Source: Firmicutes bacterium UBA6806
Lineage (GTDB): Bacteria > Bacillota > Clostridia > Peptostreptococcales > Acidaminobacteraceae
Length of the DNA stretch: 64,000 nucleotides
Assembly: GCA_002452745.1 (NCBI GenBank)
Contig: DKFC01000020.1
Location: forward strand, 8,831 to 72,830
Direction of reading: 5' to 3'
Shown piece after piece: positions 44,209 through 53,840 of the stretch. The position numbers and the translations under genes are program-made. Under the pieces are notes generated by a model. It ran no database searches and was not told the origin of the DNA. It was given only the letters and a program-made list of their open reading frames with translations. Each line of letters starts with the position of its first letter. The stretch's first letter is position 1.

Positions 44209-45364
44209 TCGCCCCATTTGGAATGCGGTGCCATGCACTATTCCATTGGCTTAAATTAATGTTGATGGCAAAGTACTCCTTATCGAGGAATACCCTTTCA
44301 AATCTGGTTATCACAGCGGCTATAGCGAAGAATGCCGTACCAACTTGTGGTGTTAATATTGTAAAATCCACCATGCTGTGAATCCACAAAAAAGTCATCA
44401 TCGAGGTGAGAATCGGCGCCATCCGAATTCTATTTTGATTCAGCTTCCAGAGGGTCTTAGCCAGATATCCCAAAATCATAAAAGCCAGTATCAACCCTAC
44501 AATTCCCAGAGTTGCTGCAATTGAAAAAAACAAATTATGCCCGTGAACTTCGTGAATCTTAGGGTATAATCCCAGAATCCCGCATCCAAAGATGGGGGAT
44601 TCTTTAAATATTTTTATACAGGCTTCCCATATATAAGCACGTGTATTGTACGTCTCAAAGAGATTAAAAAAAGATAAAATGCCCATAGAAGAAAGTGCGA
44701 AAAAGAAGAGTAAAAATTTCCACGTCTTCTTACTGTGCTTTAAGACTGCAAAGACAACTGCCGATGCCAGATAAGATATCATGGCGCCTTTAGATCCTGT
44801 CAAGAGAAGGGCTGTCAAGAACAGACAGTTCCCAACCACAATCAGCTTTCTCTTTTCATATCCACAGCTTTCCAGCAAATAAAATCCCAGTAGGGACATC
44901 AGCCCAAACCAATCACCTGCTACATTGGGATTCCCAAACGTGCTCATGATTCTATAATTTCCAATAGTCGGAAAATAAGTGGGATTCCAAAAGAGCTTTA
45001 CAAGCCACGTCATATCCATGTTGAGAGAAATCAGTTTTTCAAGGATTCCCAAAAGTGCCGGGATTAAAGAAATCAACCAACATTCTCTAAAAACTCTGTG
45101 CAACTTCTCAAAAGTCGTCAATTCCCTCTCTGCCCACTGAACCAAAATGAAATAAAGTATTAGTGCAAATGAGGCCATTAGTGAAAGCCAGTCCTGATTG
45201 TAAATTGCCGATGCCACAGAGCAAAAAAACAACCCAATAATTCCAAGAATTATCGGGTGAAAAACGATTTTAATCGGTTCTGACCACTGTTTAATTCCAC
45301 CACGTAACAGAGGTATCCAAGCTGTAACAGGTGAAATAATTAATAGTATTAGATTGTTACCCAC
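44198..45364 (-). CDS. O-antigen ligase / Wzy-type polysaccharide polymerase family membrane protein
   Basis: About 388 residues with ten or more membrane segments. A large central loop with FGNPNVAGDWFGLMSLLGFY, LLLTGSKGAMISYLAS and the HGHNLFFSIAATLGIVGL block matches the Wzy_C/RfaL ligase domain. Such proteins transfer or polymerise polysaccharide on undecaprenyl carriers. The GTG start at 45364 has AGGAG 8 bp upstream, better than the GTG 9 bp earlier. No other polysaccharide gene lies nearby, so it is an orphan here. Confidence 0.85.
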   Translation of the reverse strand: MGNNLILLIISPVTAWIPLLRGGIKQWSEPIKIVFHPIILGIIGLFFCSVASAIYNQDWLSLMASFALILYFILVQWAERELTTFEKLHRVFRECWLISLIPALLGILEKLISLNMDMTWLVKLFWNPTYFPTIGNYRIMSTFGNPNVAGDWFGLMSLLGFYLLESCGYEKRKLIVVGNCLFLTALLLTGSKGAMISYLASAVVFAVLKHSKKTWKFLLFFFALSSMGILSFFNLFETYNTRAYIWEACIKIFKESPIFGCGILGLYPKIHEVHGHNLFFSIAATLGIVGLILAFMILGYLAKTLWKLNQNRIRMAPILTSMMTFLWIHSMVDFTILTPQVGTAFFAIAAVITRFERVFLDKEYFAININLSQWNSAWHRIPNGAIKN

Positions 45365-45454
45365 GGTGTTCACTCCTAATTTTATGCCAACAACATATTA
45401 GCAAAGAATTGAACACTTGACAACTTATTTTTTTGATAAAATCTAATTTGGGTC

Positions 45455-45514
45455 TAACTTGCGCCTCAAAATTCACTTACACAAATTGGAATGGAATTCA
45501 GCAGACGCAAGTTA
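45455..45514. repeat. long-spaced inverted repeat after citF
   Basis: TAACTTGCG and CGCAAGTTA are perfect 9-bp arms separated by 42 bp in the region between citF and the membrane-protein gene. It could fold as a long hairpin or be a protein site. Confidence 0.35.
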
Positions 45515-45532
45515 TAATCAAGGATGTAAACT

Positions 45533-47071
45533 CTATTTCTCCACTTTGTAAATGACATCTACAACAGTTCCATCTCGATATTCTACAACCCCAACAATTT
45601 CATTGGTATATGATATTTGATCTGGCTTTCCAGTGAATTTTTCCACTAAGGCTATGTGCTCTTGAATGGATATTGTGTCAATACCAGCTTCTCTTAATTT
45701 GTCGGATATATCTTCTCTTCTAGGATTGACGCTGATGCCACGTTCAGTCACGAGGATGTCTACAGTGTCCCCTGGTGTGCTGACATTTGTAACTTGTTCA
45801 ACTACAATTGGAATCCTCTTGCGCATGGTTGGGGCAACCACAAGTGTCAATTTTGCCCCGGCCGCAGTATCAGGTGCACCACCCAAAGCACCCATAATCA
45901 TGCCAGTTGATCCTGTGAGTGAGTTGATGTTAAAATTTGCATCTATTTCCGTTGCAGAGAGCACCATGACATCAAGTTGATGCGCTGAGCACGATTTATT
46001 GTGAGGATTTGCATACATAGAAGCTGACATCTCAATATGGTTTGGGTTTTTCTTAAGTGAATTGGCTGCCTGAGCATCAAATGTCTGAGTGTCCAAAAGT
46101 GCTTTAAAATAACCTTCTTCAAGCATCTCCACCAAATATCCAGTGATGCCTCCAGCTGCAAAACTGCCTACAATTTCATTGGATTTCATGTACTCTTTTA
46201 AAAATTTGCAAACGGCAAGTGATGGACCGCCTGAACCTGCCTGAAATGAAAAGTCATCTTTGACATATCCAGAGGCAATGAGCACTTCCGCAGCGCGTTT
46301 TGCAATTAGTAAATCCGTTGGATTTTTTGTAATTCTAGTTGCGCCAGTGGCTATAAGGGCAGTGTCTCCCAAGCTCTCAATGGGAACAATATAATCCACT
46401 AAATGCATTGGAATAGAGATTTTAGAAAGCGGAAACGGCATTAAATTGTCTGTGATAACAACTACTTTTTCAGCAAATTGAGCATCCACCATCGGATACC
46501 CCATTGCCCCAAATGCAGACTTGCCCTCTATGCCGTTCATATTGCCCATTGTGTCACATGCTGGCGCTGCTATAAAAGCGATATCAATTTTGACTTCCCC
46601 AGATTCTATTGCACGGGCTCTTCCCCCATGTGACCTAAAAATAACGGGTTTTCCCAAAATATTGCGCTCAGCCTGCTCCCTGCCGATTTTACCTCTCAAC
46701 CCTGATGTGTGAAGACCTGTAATAACACCAGATTCTATGTGATGGATTAGTGGTTCGTGAGCATTTGTGAGTGATGATGCACAAATTGTAATATCTGTAA
46801 CGCCCATTGCCGCAATTTCGTCCACAACTAGGTTGAGCACGACGTCCCCATTTCTAAGATGATGGTGAAATGATATGGTCTGTCCATTTTTGACACCCGA
46901 TTTTTCAAGTGCTTCTCTAATTGTCCCTAAAATTTTCGACATCCCCGGTTTGGAATAGCCCATTTTAGGGCCATATTTCGTCGCTGTAGGCTGAATTTCA
47001 AATGGACCACTATAAGGTTTAACCTCGCCATATCCATCAATATAATTTGGAAGTACTCTATTTTGTCTCAT
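45533..47071 (-). CDS. citF: citrate lyase-type alpha subunit (acyl-ACP transferase)
   Basis: 512 residues, the normal CitF length. SFHHHLRNGDVVLNLVVDEI, then GLHTSGLRGKIG and TGSTGMIMGALGG, with TERGISVNPRREDI near the C-terminus, are conserved CitF features. The alpha subunit moves citrate onto the ACP to form citryl-ACP, releasing acetate. The ATG lies inside the citE end (14-bp overlap), so translation is coupled. The substrate could be citrate or citramalate, since citramalate lyase has homologous subunits. Confidence 0.93.
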   Translation of the reverse strand: MRQNRVLPNYIDGYGEVKPYSGPFEIQPTATKYGPKMGYSKPGMSKILGTIREALEKSGVKNGQTISFHHHLRNGDVVLNLVVDEIAAMGVTDITICASSLTNAHEPLIHHIESGVITGLHTSGLRGKIGREQAERNILGKPVIFRSHGGRARAIESGEVKIDIAFIAAPACDTMGNMNGIEGKSAFGAMGYPMVDAQFAEKVVVITDNLMPFPLSKISIPMHLVDYIVPIESLGDTALIATGATRITKNPTDLLIAKRAAEVLIASGYVKDDFSFQAGSGGPSLAVCKFLKEYMKSNEIVGSFAAGGITGYLVEMLEEGYFKALLDTQTFDAQAANSLKKNPNHIEMSASMYANPHNKSCSAHQLDVMVLSATEIDANFNINSLTGSTGMIMGALGGAPDTAAGAKLTLVVAPTMRKRIPIVVEQVTNVSTPGDTVDILVTERGISVNPRREDISDKLREAGIDTISIQEHIALVEKFTGKPDQISYTNEIVGVVEYRDGTVVDVIYKVEK

Positions 47072-47966
47072 TGTTTTCCACCCCGCTTATTTTTATCCCC
47101 GCACCTAAAGCAAGTTCAATTATTCTTTCAGCTTTTGCGATTACAGGAATGTCAATCATCTTTCCATCAACGACGATGACACCGCCTTTTTCAATATTGG
47201 CCTCTCTTGCCGCTTTGATGATCCTCAAAGAGGATTCAATGTCTTTTTTTGCTGGTGTATACACCGAGTGAACAATTTCCACTTGACTTGGATGAATACA
47301 AGATTTTCCTGAGAATCCAAGATTTTTAGCACTCTCAACTTCTCTGATAAAGCCATCTGTGTCTTTTACATCTGCAAAAACCGTATCAATTGAATCTACC
47401 CCTGCTATTTTTGCATTTAGGGCTACTGTACTTCTTGCCAAGAACAATTCTGTTGCAGCTTTGGTTCTGTCCGTTCCCAAAGTACGAGTAAAGTCTTCTG
47501 CTCCAAAAGAGATTGACACAACTCGTGGAGATGCCTGAGCAATTGCCAAAGAATTAAGCACACCCAGTGGCGTTTCAATTGCACACTGAATTTTAACACT
47601 TCCAGCCTCAATGCCATGCTCTTTTTCAAGCTCAGTCAACAGTACATCTAATCGCTCTACGTCATCTGCGCTCTCGCACATAGGAAGTCTCAATCGCTTC
47701 AATCCAGCGGGTACAAGTTCTTTCACATCATCAATACCAAATTCTGTATAGAGGGCATTGATTCTCACAAACACTTCGGATTTGCCATAATCCACGCTTT
47801 GAAGGGCTTCAACCACTAAATCCCTCGCACTGCGCTTTTCGTTGTATGGTACGGCATCCTCTAAATCAAAAATAATGCAATCAGGCTCATATATCATTGC
47901 TGTAAAAAGATTTTTGGGCTTATTTGCAGGGCAAAACAGCATGCTTCTTCTCAATTGCTTTTTCAT
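47058..47966 (-). CDS. citE: citrate lyase-type beta subunit (acyl-ACP lyase)
   Basis: 302 residues. LRRSMLFCPANKPKNL, IIFDLEDAVPYNEKRSAR, VRINALYTEFG and IQCAIETPLGVLN are the catalytic, Mg2+-binding and CoA-site blocks of the CitE family. It cleaves citryl-ACP (or citramalyl-ACP) to acetyl-ACP and an oxoacid. The ATG overlaps the citD stop as ATGA. Confidence 0.95.
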   Translation of the reverse strand: MKKQLRRSMLFCPANKPKNLFTAMIYEPDCIIFDLEDAVPYNEKRSARDLVVEALQSVDYGKSEVFVRINALYTEFGIDDVKELVPAGLKRLRLPMCESADDVERLDVLLTELEKEHGIEAGSVKIQCAIETPLGVLNSLAIAQASPRVVSISFGAEDFTRTLGTDRTKAATELFLARSTVALNAKIAGVDSIDTVFADVKDTDGFIREVESAKNLGFSGKSCIHPSQVEIVHSVYTPAKKDIESSLRIIKAAREANIEKGGVIVVDGKMIDIPVIAKAERIIELALGAGIKISGVENNETK

Positions 47967-48226
47967 AGTTCCACCTCTCTCAGCGCATCTTTGATAGCGG
48001 TCTTCGTTCTCGCTCTGATAACAAAATCCAACGCGCCAAAGTCCTTAACTTCCACAACCGCACCATTGATATTTAAGGCCTTACAGCTCTCTTTTACCGC
48101 TTTTTCTATATGTCTTCCAAACAGGATTTTGTTGCGTGATGTCAAATTGACTACGATTTCGTCTCCACCCAAGGAGACTTTGACCAATACATCTGACTCT
48201 TCTTCCGTCCCGCAAATTCCTACCAT
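47963..48226 (-). CDS. citD: citrate lyase-type gamma subunit (acyl carrier protein)
   Basis: 87 residues. GTEEESDVLVKVSLGGDEIV resembles the CitD N-terminus with the serine that carries the phosphoribosyl-dephospho-CoA arm; the usual GTLESSD is here GTEEESD, so one of the two adjacent serines is missing. It is the ACP subunit of the lyase complex. AAGGAGGT precedes the start. The maturation genes citC, citX and citG are not seen in the window. Confidence 0.92.
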   Translation of the reverse strand: MVGICGTEEESDVLVKVSLGGDEIVVNLTSRNKILFGRHIEKAVKESCKALNINGAVVEVKDFGALDFVIRARTKTAIKDALREVEL

Positions 48227-48281
48227 GTTTCTACCTCCTTAATTTATGCATTCAAATATGACATTCCACTTGGGGTATCAT

Positions 48282-50552
48282 TTACTGTTTTTTATAATAG
48301 TTGATTAAGCATCCCGATGTAATAATCTTCCGCTCATCTTCAGTTAATGGATCAATACACAGTTCAAAGGAAACGCTGTCCTCACCAATTATAAACGCCT
48401 CAAACTTCTCTTGACCACTGAGCAATTGTTCTTTGATATTTGGCACAAAAATATAGGCTTCTTCTTCAAAGGTTGGCGCATCTTTGAGTATAAATGGTAT
48501 CATGCCCCAGTTAATGAGATTGGAACGATACCTCTTGGTTGCGTATTCATGCGCAATATTCGCCCATGCACCGAGCACCTTTTGACAGGATGCCGCATGT
48601 TCTCTCGCAGAACCATCGCCGGGTTTCTTTGCAAATATTGAACTTCCAAACGAGGTATTATCAGAAGTTACCTCATATCCCAATCCTGAAATTTTTTCTA
48701 TGATAGAGGTAAGGTCACCACTTCGCCCATCTTTAAACTCATTTGAGATTGTTCTTATTGCTTTTGCCTTTGGCACATAAGTTGGAACTCTCCTCGAAAG
48801 GGTAAATTCTGCGAGTTTATACGGATCAGATCTATAAGACGAGGTCTCCCCAGAAGGAATCAGTTCATCTGTTGTAGTAACTTCATCGAATATCATTGCG
48901 GCTACCTTCAAGAGAACATGTTGTCCCAAAGGCATCATCTCCGGCCAATCTTTTATGCTAGGGCCCATAACGAGTTCCATATCTGATTTTGCCTTTGACA
49001 ATCCGTTGTAGTTTCTGTTTTCATATATCTTCGTATCAAATTTATAATCTGGATGAGAGTACTCAATGTTTATCTCATCTGCTCCTGTCAGCCTGCCTGC
49101 ATTTGCAGCCGTTGCAGCAATAGATTTGGCATCCATCAAAGCAACAAACGCCATTTGATTTCCAATTGGCTTTGAACCTTCTCTACTAGGGAAATTACGT
49201 GTCGTATGTCTAATTGAAAACTCGTTATTTGCCGGTGTATCGCCTGCTCCAAAACAAGGTCCACAGAAAGCAGAACGTACAATTGCCCCTGCATCCATGA
49301 GTTTTCCAACTGTTCCATTTTCGACTAATGCTCTATACGCTGGCTGACTACCTGGATAAACGCTCAATGAAAAACTGCCATTTCCAATTGATTTGCCCTC
49401 TAAAATATCTGCAACGGCAACGACATTGTCAAAGGTACCACCTGCACAACCTGCCACAATTCCCTGATCCACGTAGAACTCGCCGTCTCTGTATTTTCCG
49501 AGCAAGTCTATGTCGCAGTTCTCTCCACCAAGTGCTCTTGCCTCTGCCTCGATATTTTTGAGAATCTCAGTTGCGTTTTCACGGAATTCTTTAATCGTAT
49601 AGACATTGCTCGGATGAAATGGCAATGCTATTGAGGCTTCAATCTTATTGAGATCAACATATACCACCCCATCATAGTAAGCGATTTCCTTAGGTGCTAA
49701 CGACTTATATGCATCTGGCCTTTGATGATTTTCAAAATACTTTTGAACCACATCATCTGTCTTCCAAATTGAAGACCAGCAAGTGGTTTCTGTGGTCATA
49801 ACATCAATTCCATTTCTGAATTCTATATCCAGACCGCCAACGCCATCTCCAATGAACTCCATCACCTTATTTTTGACATATCCATTTTTGAAGACTTTCC
49901 CGATAATTTGTAAAATAACATCATGAGGCCCAATGCCCTCTTTTACCTTCCCAGTCAAATAAATTGCAACAACTTCCGGTCTCTTAAAATCGTATGTCTT
50001 GCCAACCAATTGCTTAACCAGCTCACCACCGCCTTCGCCAACAGCCAGTGTTCCAAGTGCCCCATAGCGCGTATGAGAATCCGATCCTAAAATCATCTTG
50101 CCACAGCCCGCCATCATTTCTCTATTATACGAGTGAATAACTGCAAGATGCGGCGGCACATAAACCCCACCATATTTTTCTGCTGCGGACAGTGCAAATT
50201 TGTGATCGTCTTCATTGATGGTTCCGCCAACAGCTCCTAAGGTATTATGACAGTTGGTTAAAACATAAGGGATCGGGAATTCTTTCATGCCGCTGGCACG
50301 AGCTGTTTGAATAATCCCCACATACGTGATATCATGCGATGTCAGCGAATCAAATTTTAACTGCAATGCATTTTCATTTTGAGACGTGTTGTGATTTGAG
50401 ATAATCTCATGGGCAATTGTTCCCTTCTTTGCCTCTTCTTTTGAAATCTTCACATTTGTCTTCTTATAAATTTGCTCCAGTGCCTCTGGAGAATCCTTTA
50501 AAATCTCTTGACCGTTTAGAATATAGGCTCCGCCCTCAAACAGCTTTATCAT
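48282..50552 (-). CDS. aconitase-superfamily hydratase (YbhJ-like)
   Basis: 756 residues with both aconitase large-domain and swivel-domain parts. Fe-S ligand cysteines appear as VAGCAGGT and AFCGPCFG. Also seen are GSDSHTRYGALG and GDGSAREHAA of the swivel domain. It resembles the poorly characterised YbhJ-type hydratases rather than AcnA or LeuC. It adds or removes water across a di/tricarboxylate double bond; the substrate is unknown. It is first in the unit hydratase-citD-citE-citF, so its product is probably the lyase substrate. GTGGAGG precedes the start. It lies divergent from a LysR regulator. Confidence 0.85.
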   Translation of the reverse strand: MIKLFEGGAYILNGQEILKDSPEALEQIYKKTNVKISKEEAKKGTIAHEIISNHNTSQNENALQLKFDSLTSHDITYVGIIQTARASGMKEFPIPYVLTNCHNTLGAVGGTINEDDHKFALSAAEKYGGVYVPPHLAVIHSYNREMMAGCGKMILGSDSHTRYGALGTLAVGEGGGELVKQLVGKTYDFKRPEVVAIYLTGKVKEGIGPHDVILQIIGKVFKNGYVKNKVMEFIGDGVGGLDIEFRNGIDVMTTETTCWSSIWKTDDVVQKYFENHQRPDAYKSLAPKEIAYYDGVVYVDLNKIEASIALPFHPSNVYTIKEFRENATEILKNIEAEARALGGENCDIDLLGKYRDGEFYVDQGIVAGCAGGTFDNVVAVADILEGKSIGNGSFSLSVYPGSQPAYRALVENGTVGKLMDAGAIVRSAFCGPCFGAGDTPANNEFSIRHTTRNFPSREGSKPIGNQMAFVALMDAKSIAATAANAGRLTGADEINIEYSHPDYKFDTKIYENRNYNGLSKAKSDMELVMGPSIKDWPEMMPLGQHVLLKVAAMIFDEVTTTDELIPSGETSSYRSDPYKLAEFTLSRRVPTYVPKAKAIRTISNEFKDGRSGDLTSIIEKISGLGYEVTSDNTSFGSSIFAKKPGDGSAREHAASCQKVLGAWANIAHEYATKRYRSNLINWGMIPFILKDAPTFEEEAYIFVPNIKEQLLSGQEKFEAFIIGEDSVSFELCIDPLTEDERKIITSGCLINYYKKQ

Positions 50553-50653
50553 ATAAAACCTCCACTTTGCATGGCCTTCATAGGCCTATTCATTAATCAA
50601 TTTTTATGCTATACTATGTTCATGAATTTGTAAAATACTTATCAACAATAGTT

Positions 50654-50674
50654 TGTATAGCTTTTAACTATACA
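50654..50674. promoter_or_regulatory. LysR-type box in the hydratase/LysR divergent region
   Basis: Perfect arms TGTATAG / CTATACA with a 7-bp spacer contain a T-N11-A core. It lies 52 bp before the regulator start and about 100 bp from the hydratase start. Confidence 0.5.
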
Positions 50675-50725
50675 TTGTCTCTGTTTTTAATTTCCCATAA
50701 ATTGAGTTCCAAAGGAGTTGTCATC

Positions 50726-51655
50726 ATGAGATTTATTGATTTAAAATACATTAAAACTGTGGCGGAAGAAGGAACTGTATCAAAGGCCGCCTCGAAACTT
50801 TTCATCTCCCAGCCCTCACTTAGTAATGCCATAAAAAAAATAGAGACTGACATGGGTGTAACTATTTTCACAAGAACAAAAAATGGTCTTGTGTTAACGC
50901 AGATTGGGAATAAATACTACATGATGGCAAACAATATATTGAAAATATATGCTGACTTTGAAAATGAATTATCTGAAATAGATCAAATGGCAAAGGGCAA
51001 ATCTCATTTTGGTATCACCAATTATATAGGTTCAATTCTCTTGCCCTTTCTCCTTCCAAAGTTCGAAAAAATAGCACCTGATTTTGATATCTCATTTGAA
51101 GAAAGCAGTTCAAGGGAACTCATCGAACATTTAAAAGTTGGCAAGATTGATTTTGCGGTTCTTCATGTAGATCCCTCTTTTCACGATGATCCTGCAATCG
51201 AAATATATCCTGTAAACACATCTCGATTGTTGCTTGCCACCGCCAAAAATCACCCGCTTTGTTCCGATATAAAAAAACTCAAGGGCCAAAAATATCCCCT
51301 CATAAATATTTCACGTCTCCAAGATGAACGGTTTATTTTGACGGATTACGACCAGATGAGCCGCAGTATTTCCAAGCGTATTTTCAGGGCTCACAACGTC
51401 ACCCCTCAGCGAATCGTGGTCACTCGTAATATCATAACCGCCGCAAGACTTGCAAGCACAGGATTCGGTGTCACCTTTTACCCTGAAATATTTATGGACT
51501 TTATAGAACACGATCAAAACCTTGACTTCTACGCGCTTGAAGACGGCTCTCTCAGCGACTGGGAACTGGTCGTTGCAACCCTCAGTCAAAATTACCTACC
51601 AAATGCCACAAGGTATCTTACTAAACTCATTCAAGAGTACTTTCATGAGGCCTAA
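50726..51655 (+). CDS. LysR-family regulator (CitR-like) of the hydratase/lyase unit
   Basis: 309 residues from ATG 50726 (CAAAGGAG upstream); the longer frame from 50606 crosses the intergenic operator region. The N-terminal HTH (TVAEEGTVSKAASKLFISQP, then SLSNAIKKIE) and a periplasmic-binding-like effector domain are clear. It is transcribed divergently from the hydratase-citDEF genes, the classical arrangement for LysR control by the pathway substrate. Confidence 0.92.
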   Translation: MRFIDLKYIKTVAEEGTVSKAASKLFISQPSLSNAIKKIETDMGVTIFTRTKNGLVLTQIGNKYYMMANNILKIYADFENELSEIDQMAKGKSHFGITNYIGSILLPFLLPKFEKIAPDFDISFEESSSRELIEHLKVGKIDFAVLHVDPSFHDDPAIEIYPVNTSRLLLATAKNHPLCSDIKKLKGQKYPLINISRLQDERFILTDYDQMSRSISKRIFRAHNVTPQRIVVTRNIITAARLASTGFGVTFYPEIFMDFIEHDQNLDFYALEDGSLSDWELVVATLSQNYLPNATRYLTKLIQEYFHEA

Positions 51656-51715
51656 TCATTTGCTCAGATGCCACCCCACTTGATTTAACCTTTGATGATG
51701 CATTTTACCTCGATA

Positions 51716-51752
51716 AAAAAACACTCTTGCAATTCTCAAGAGTGTTTTAAAT
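51716..51752. terminator. bidirectional terminator between LysR and tctA
   Basis: AAAACACTCTTG / CAAGAGTGTTTT is followed by seven Ts on the minus strand and TTTTAAATT on the plus strand. Confidence 0.9.
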
Positions 51753-51763
51753 TTGAGATCGAA

Positions 51764-53266
51764 TTATGCCGTTCTCGTCTTTATAGTTTTAACCAAACCT
51801 CTAAACATAGGCAACCCTATGAAGGCAACCGCCAATACCAACAGTACGATTGACACAGGAGAACTATAGAAGATACTGAGGCTTCCATCCGATATAATCA
51901 ATGCTTGACGGAAAGATACTTCCATTGAGTTCCCAACGATTACCGCTAAAATTAATGGTGACGTTGGAATCTTTGCTTTGTCTAAGAAAAAGCCCAATAA
52001 TCCAAAGAAGATAAGAAGGTAGAAATCTGCAACGCTGTTGCTGATTGCGTAACTTCCAATAAAAGCAAGCGCCAATATACAAGGATATAAAATTTTAGGG
52101 GGTACAGATAAAACCCTTACAAAAACACCCGCCAAAGGTATGTTTATGATTCCTAAAATCATATTTCCAACAACCATACTTGCAATAACACCCCAAACAA
52201 TATCAGCGTGTTGAGTAAATAACAATGGTCCTGGTTGAAGGCCTAGCATGAGAAGCGCACCCATCATAACCGCCGTTGTTCCAGATCCTGGAACACCCAG
52301 AGATAACATTGGCACTAAAGCGCCAACTGATGCTGCATTGTTAGCAGCTTCTGGTGCTGCCAGCCCCACAATTTCACCTTTACCAAAATCATCTGGATTC
52401 TTTGACAGGTTTCTTTCATTATTATATGCCATCAAAGAAGCCATTGTTCCACCTGCACCTGGAAGGGCGCCTATAATAAAGCCTATTGGGGTAGATCGCA
52501 AAATTGGAAGCCATGATTTTTTCCACTCTTCTTTGCTTATCCATATTTTCCCGAACTTAGTTTGCATTTTTTTCTTACCTTGTCGAAGATCTCCAAAGCA
52601 TTTAAAAACTTCTCCAAGTGCATAAATCGCAATGATAACAGTTAAAAAGTCTATTCCAGATTGAAGCTCCAATGTTCCAAATGTAAACCTACTGACGCCA
52701 GTAAGTCCGTCCAAGCCCACTGTAGAGATAATTAATCCTATAAACATGGATATGAATCCACCTAGTGCATTGCCTTTGGACATTGTTGATGTCATCGCCA
52801 ATGCTGTGACAAATAGTAAAAAATATTCTGCTGGCCCAAAACTCAATGCCAGACTTGAAATTGGTTTTGCAAGAAAGATAATAAAGATAATGGATATACT
52901 GCCTCCGATAAAAGAAGCTATTCCCGACATGGCCAGTGCTGATTCTGCACGTCCGTTCATAGCCATTGGATATCCATCAAAAGTTGCTGCTATAGCCGCT
53001 CCATCACCGGGTGTGTTTATGAGTATAGAAGCCCTTGACCCACCATACATTGCACCGTAATAGACGCCGCACATTGTTATAAGCGCCGCAGTTGGGCCCA
53101 TGCTGTATGTCATTGGCAACAAGACAGCAACACCTGTTGCAGGCCCAAGTCCAGGAAGCATGCCAATTATGGTTCCAAGGAGTCCTCCAATTGTAACCCA
53201 AACTAAGTTCATTGGCTCAATTGAAGTCTGAAGGCCTGCTAAAAAATTCATAATAATTGATTCCAC
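51764..53266 (-). CDS. tctA: tripartite tricarboxylate transporter, large permease
   Basis: 500 residues with about 11 membrane segments. IGGLLGTIIGMLPGLGPATG and GALPGAGGTMASLMAYNNER are the paired signature loops of TctA. The start is GTG with AAGGGGG upstream. TctA is the sodium- or proton-coupled translocation subunit that takes the substrate from TctC. It is the last gene of the aconitase-IDH unit and ends at a strong bidirectional terminator. Confidence 0.95.
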   Translation of the reverse strand: MESIIMNFLAGLQTSIEPMNLVWVTIGGLLGTIIGMLPGLGPATGVAVLLPMTYSMGPTAALITMCGVYYGAMYGGSRASILINTPGDGAAIAATFDGYPMAMNGRAESALAMSGIASFIGGSISIIFIIFLAKPISSLALSFGPAEYFLLFVTALAMTSTMSKGNALGGFISMFIGLIISTVGLDGLTGVSRFTFGTLELQSGIDFLTVIIAIYALGEVFKCFGDLRQGKKKMQTKFGKIWISKEEWKKSWLPILRSTPIGFIIGALPGAGGTMASLMAYNNERNLSKNPDDFGKGEIVGLAAPEAANNAASVGALVPMLSLGVPGSGTTAVMMGALLMLGLQPGPLLFTQHADIVWGVIASMVVGNMILGIINIPLAGVFVRVLSVPPKILYPCILALAFIGSYAISNSVADFYLLIFFGLLGFFLDKAKIPTSPLILAVIVGNSMEVSFRQALIISDGSLSIFYSSPVSIVLLVLAVAFIGLPMFRGLVKTIKTRTA

Positions 53267-53282
53267 TTTTTATTTTCCCCCT

Positions 53283-53768
53283 TTATATATTAAGAACAGG
53301 CATTTGAGGAAGAGGAATTCCCAACATCCGGTAAAATAATATATAGATTATGACACTGAAACCTACCGCCACCAGAATGTTTGTTTTCCATTTTTTTAAG
53401 CCGTCATTAAGTGCAAATAGCATTCCGCCTAAGAATAGAACTGTCGATAAAATATAACCAATTCTATGAAATAGAACTGCGTATAAGAGTCCCAGCACAC
53501 AAGTGAGAGCAATCAACTTATCATCTTTCGAAATTTTTTGTAAAGAGAATTTTTCCCCTTCACTTCCCGCTGATACTGAATTACCTTTCTTCCCTTTAAC
53601 AATATAGTAGGCAACACCGCAAACGGTTATTCCCACGCCACAAATCAGAGGGAAATACAGTGGGGCCATTGGATTGCCCAAGGCAGCCCTTGGCAAGTTT
53701 AACGTGGCGAAGGTAAATATCAATCCAAACAGAGACGTAATAATGCCCGTCAATTTGTTTATCTTCAT
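53283..53768 (-). CDS. tctB: tripartite tricarboxylate transporter, small permease
   Basis: 161 residues with four membrane segments and a charged loop of about 35 residues after the second. The small TctB subunit is poorly conserved; assignment rests on topology, LGNPMAPLYFP-type N-terminal sequence and its position between tctC and tctA. GGAGTG precedes the start. Confidence 0.88.
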   Translation of the reverse strand: MKINKLTGIITSLFGLIFTFATLNLPRAALGNPMAPLYFPLICGVGITVCGVAYYIVKGKKGNSVSAGSEGEKFSLQKISKDDKLIALTCVLGLLYAVLFHRIGYILSTVLFLGGMLFALNDGLKKWKTNILVAVGFSVIIYILFYRMLGIPLPQMPVLNI

Positions 53769-53840
53769 TTTTTCACTCCTAAATATGATGGGTTGCTGTG
53801 AATGATAACGTTAGCATTCACAGCAACTATTCATAAATTT

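Noticed and set aside
45533..48226. Classical citrate fermentation operon (citC-D-E-F-X-G with CitS/CitM).
   Set aside because: citC, citX, citG and a CitS/CitM carrier are not present in the window, and an extra hydratase leads the unit.
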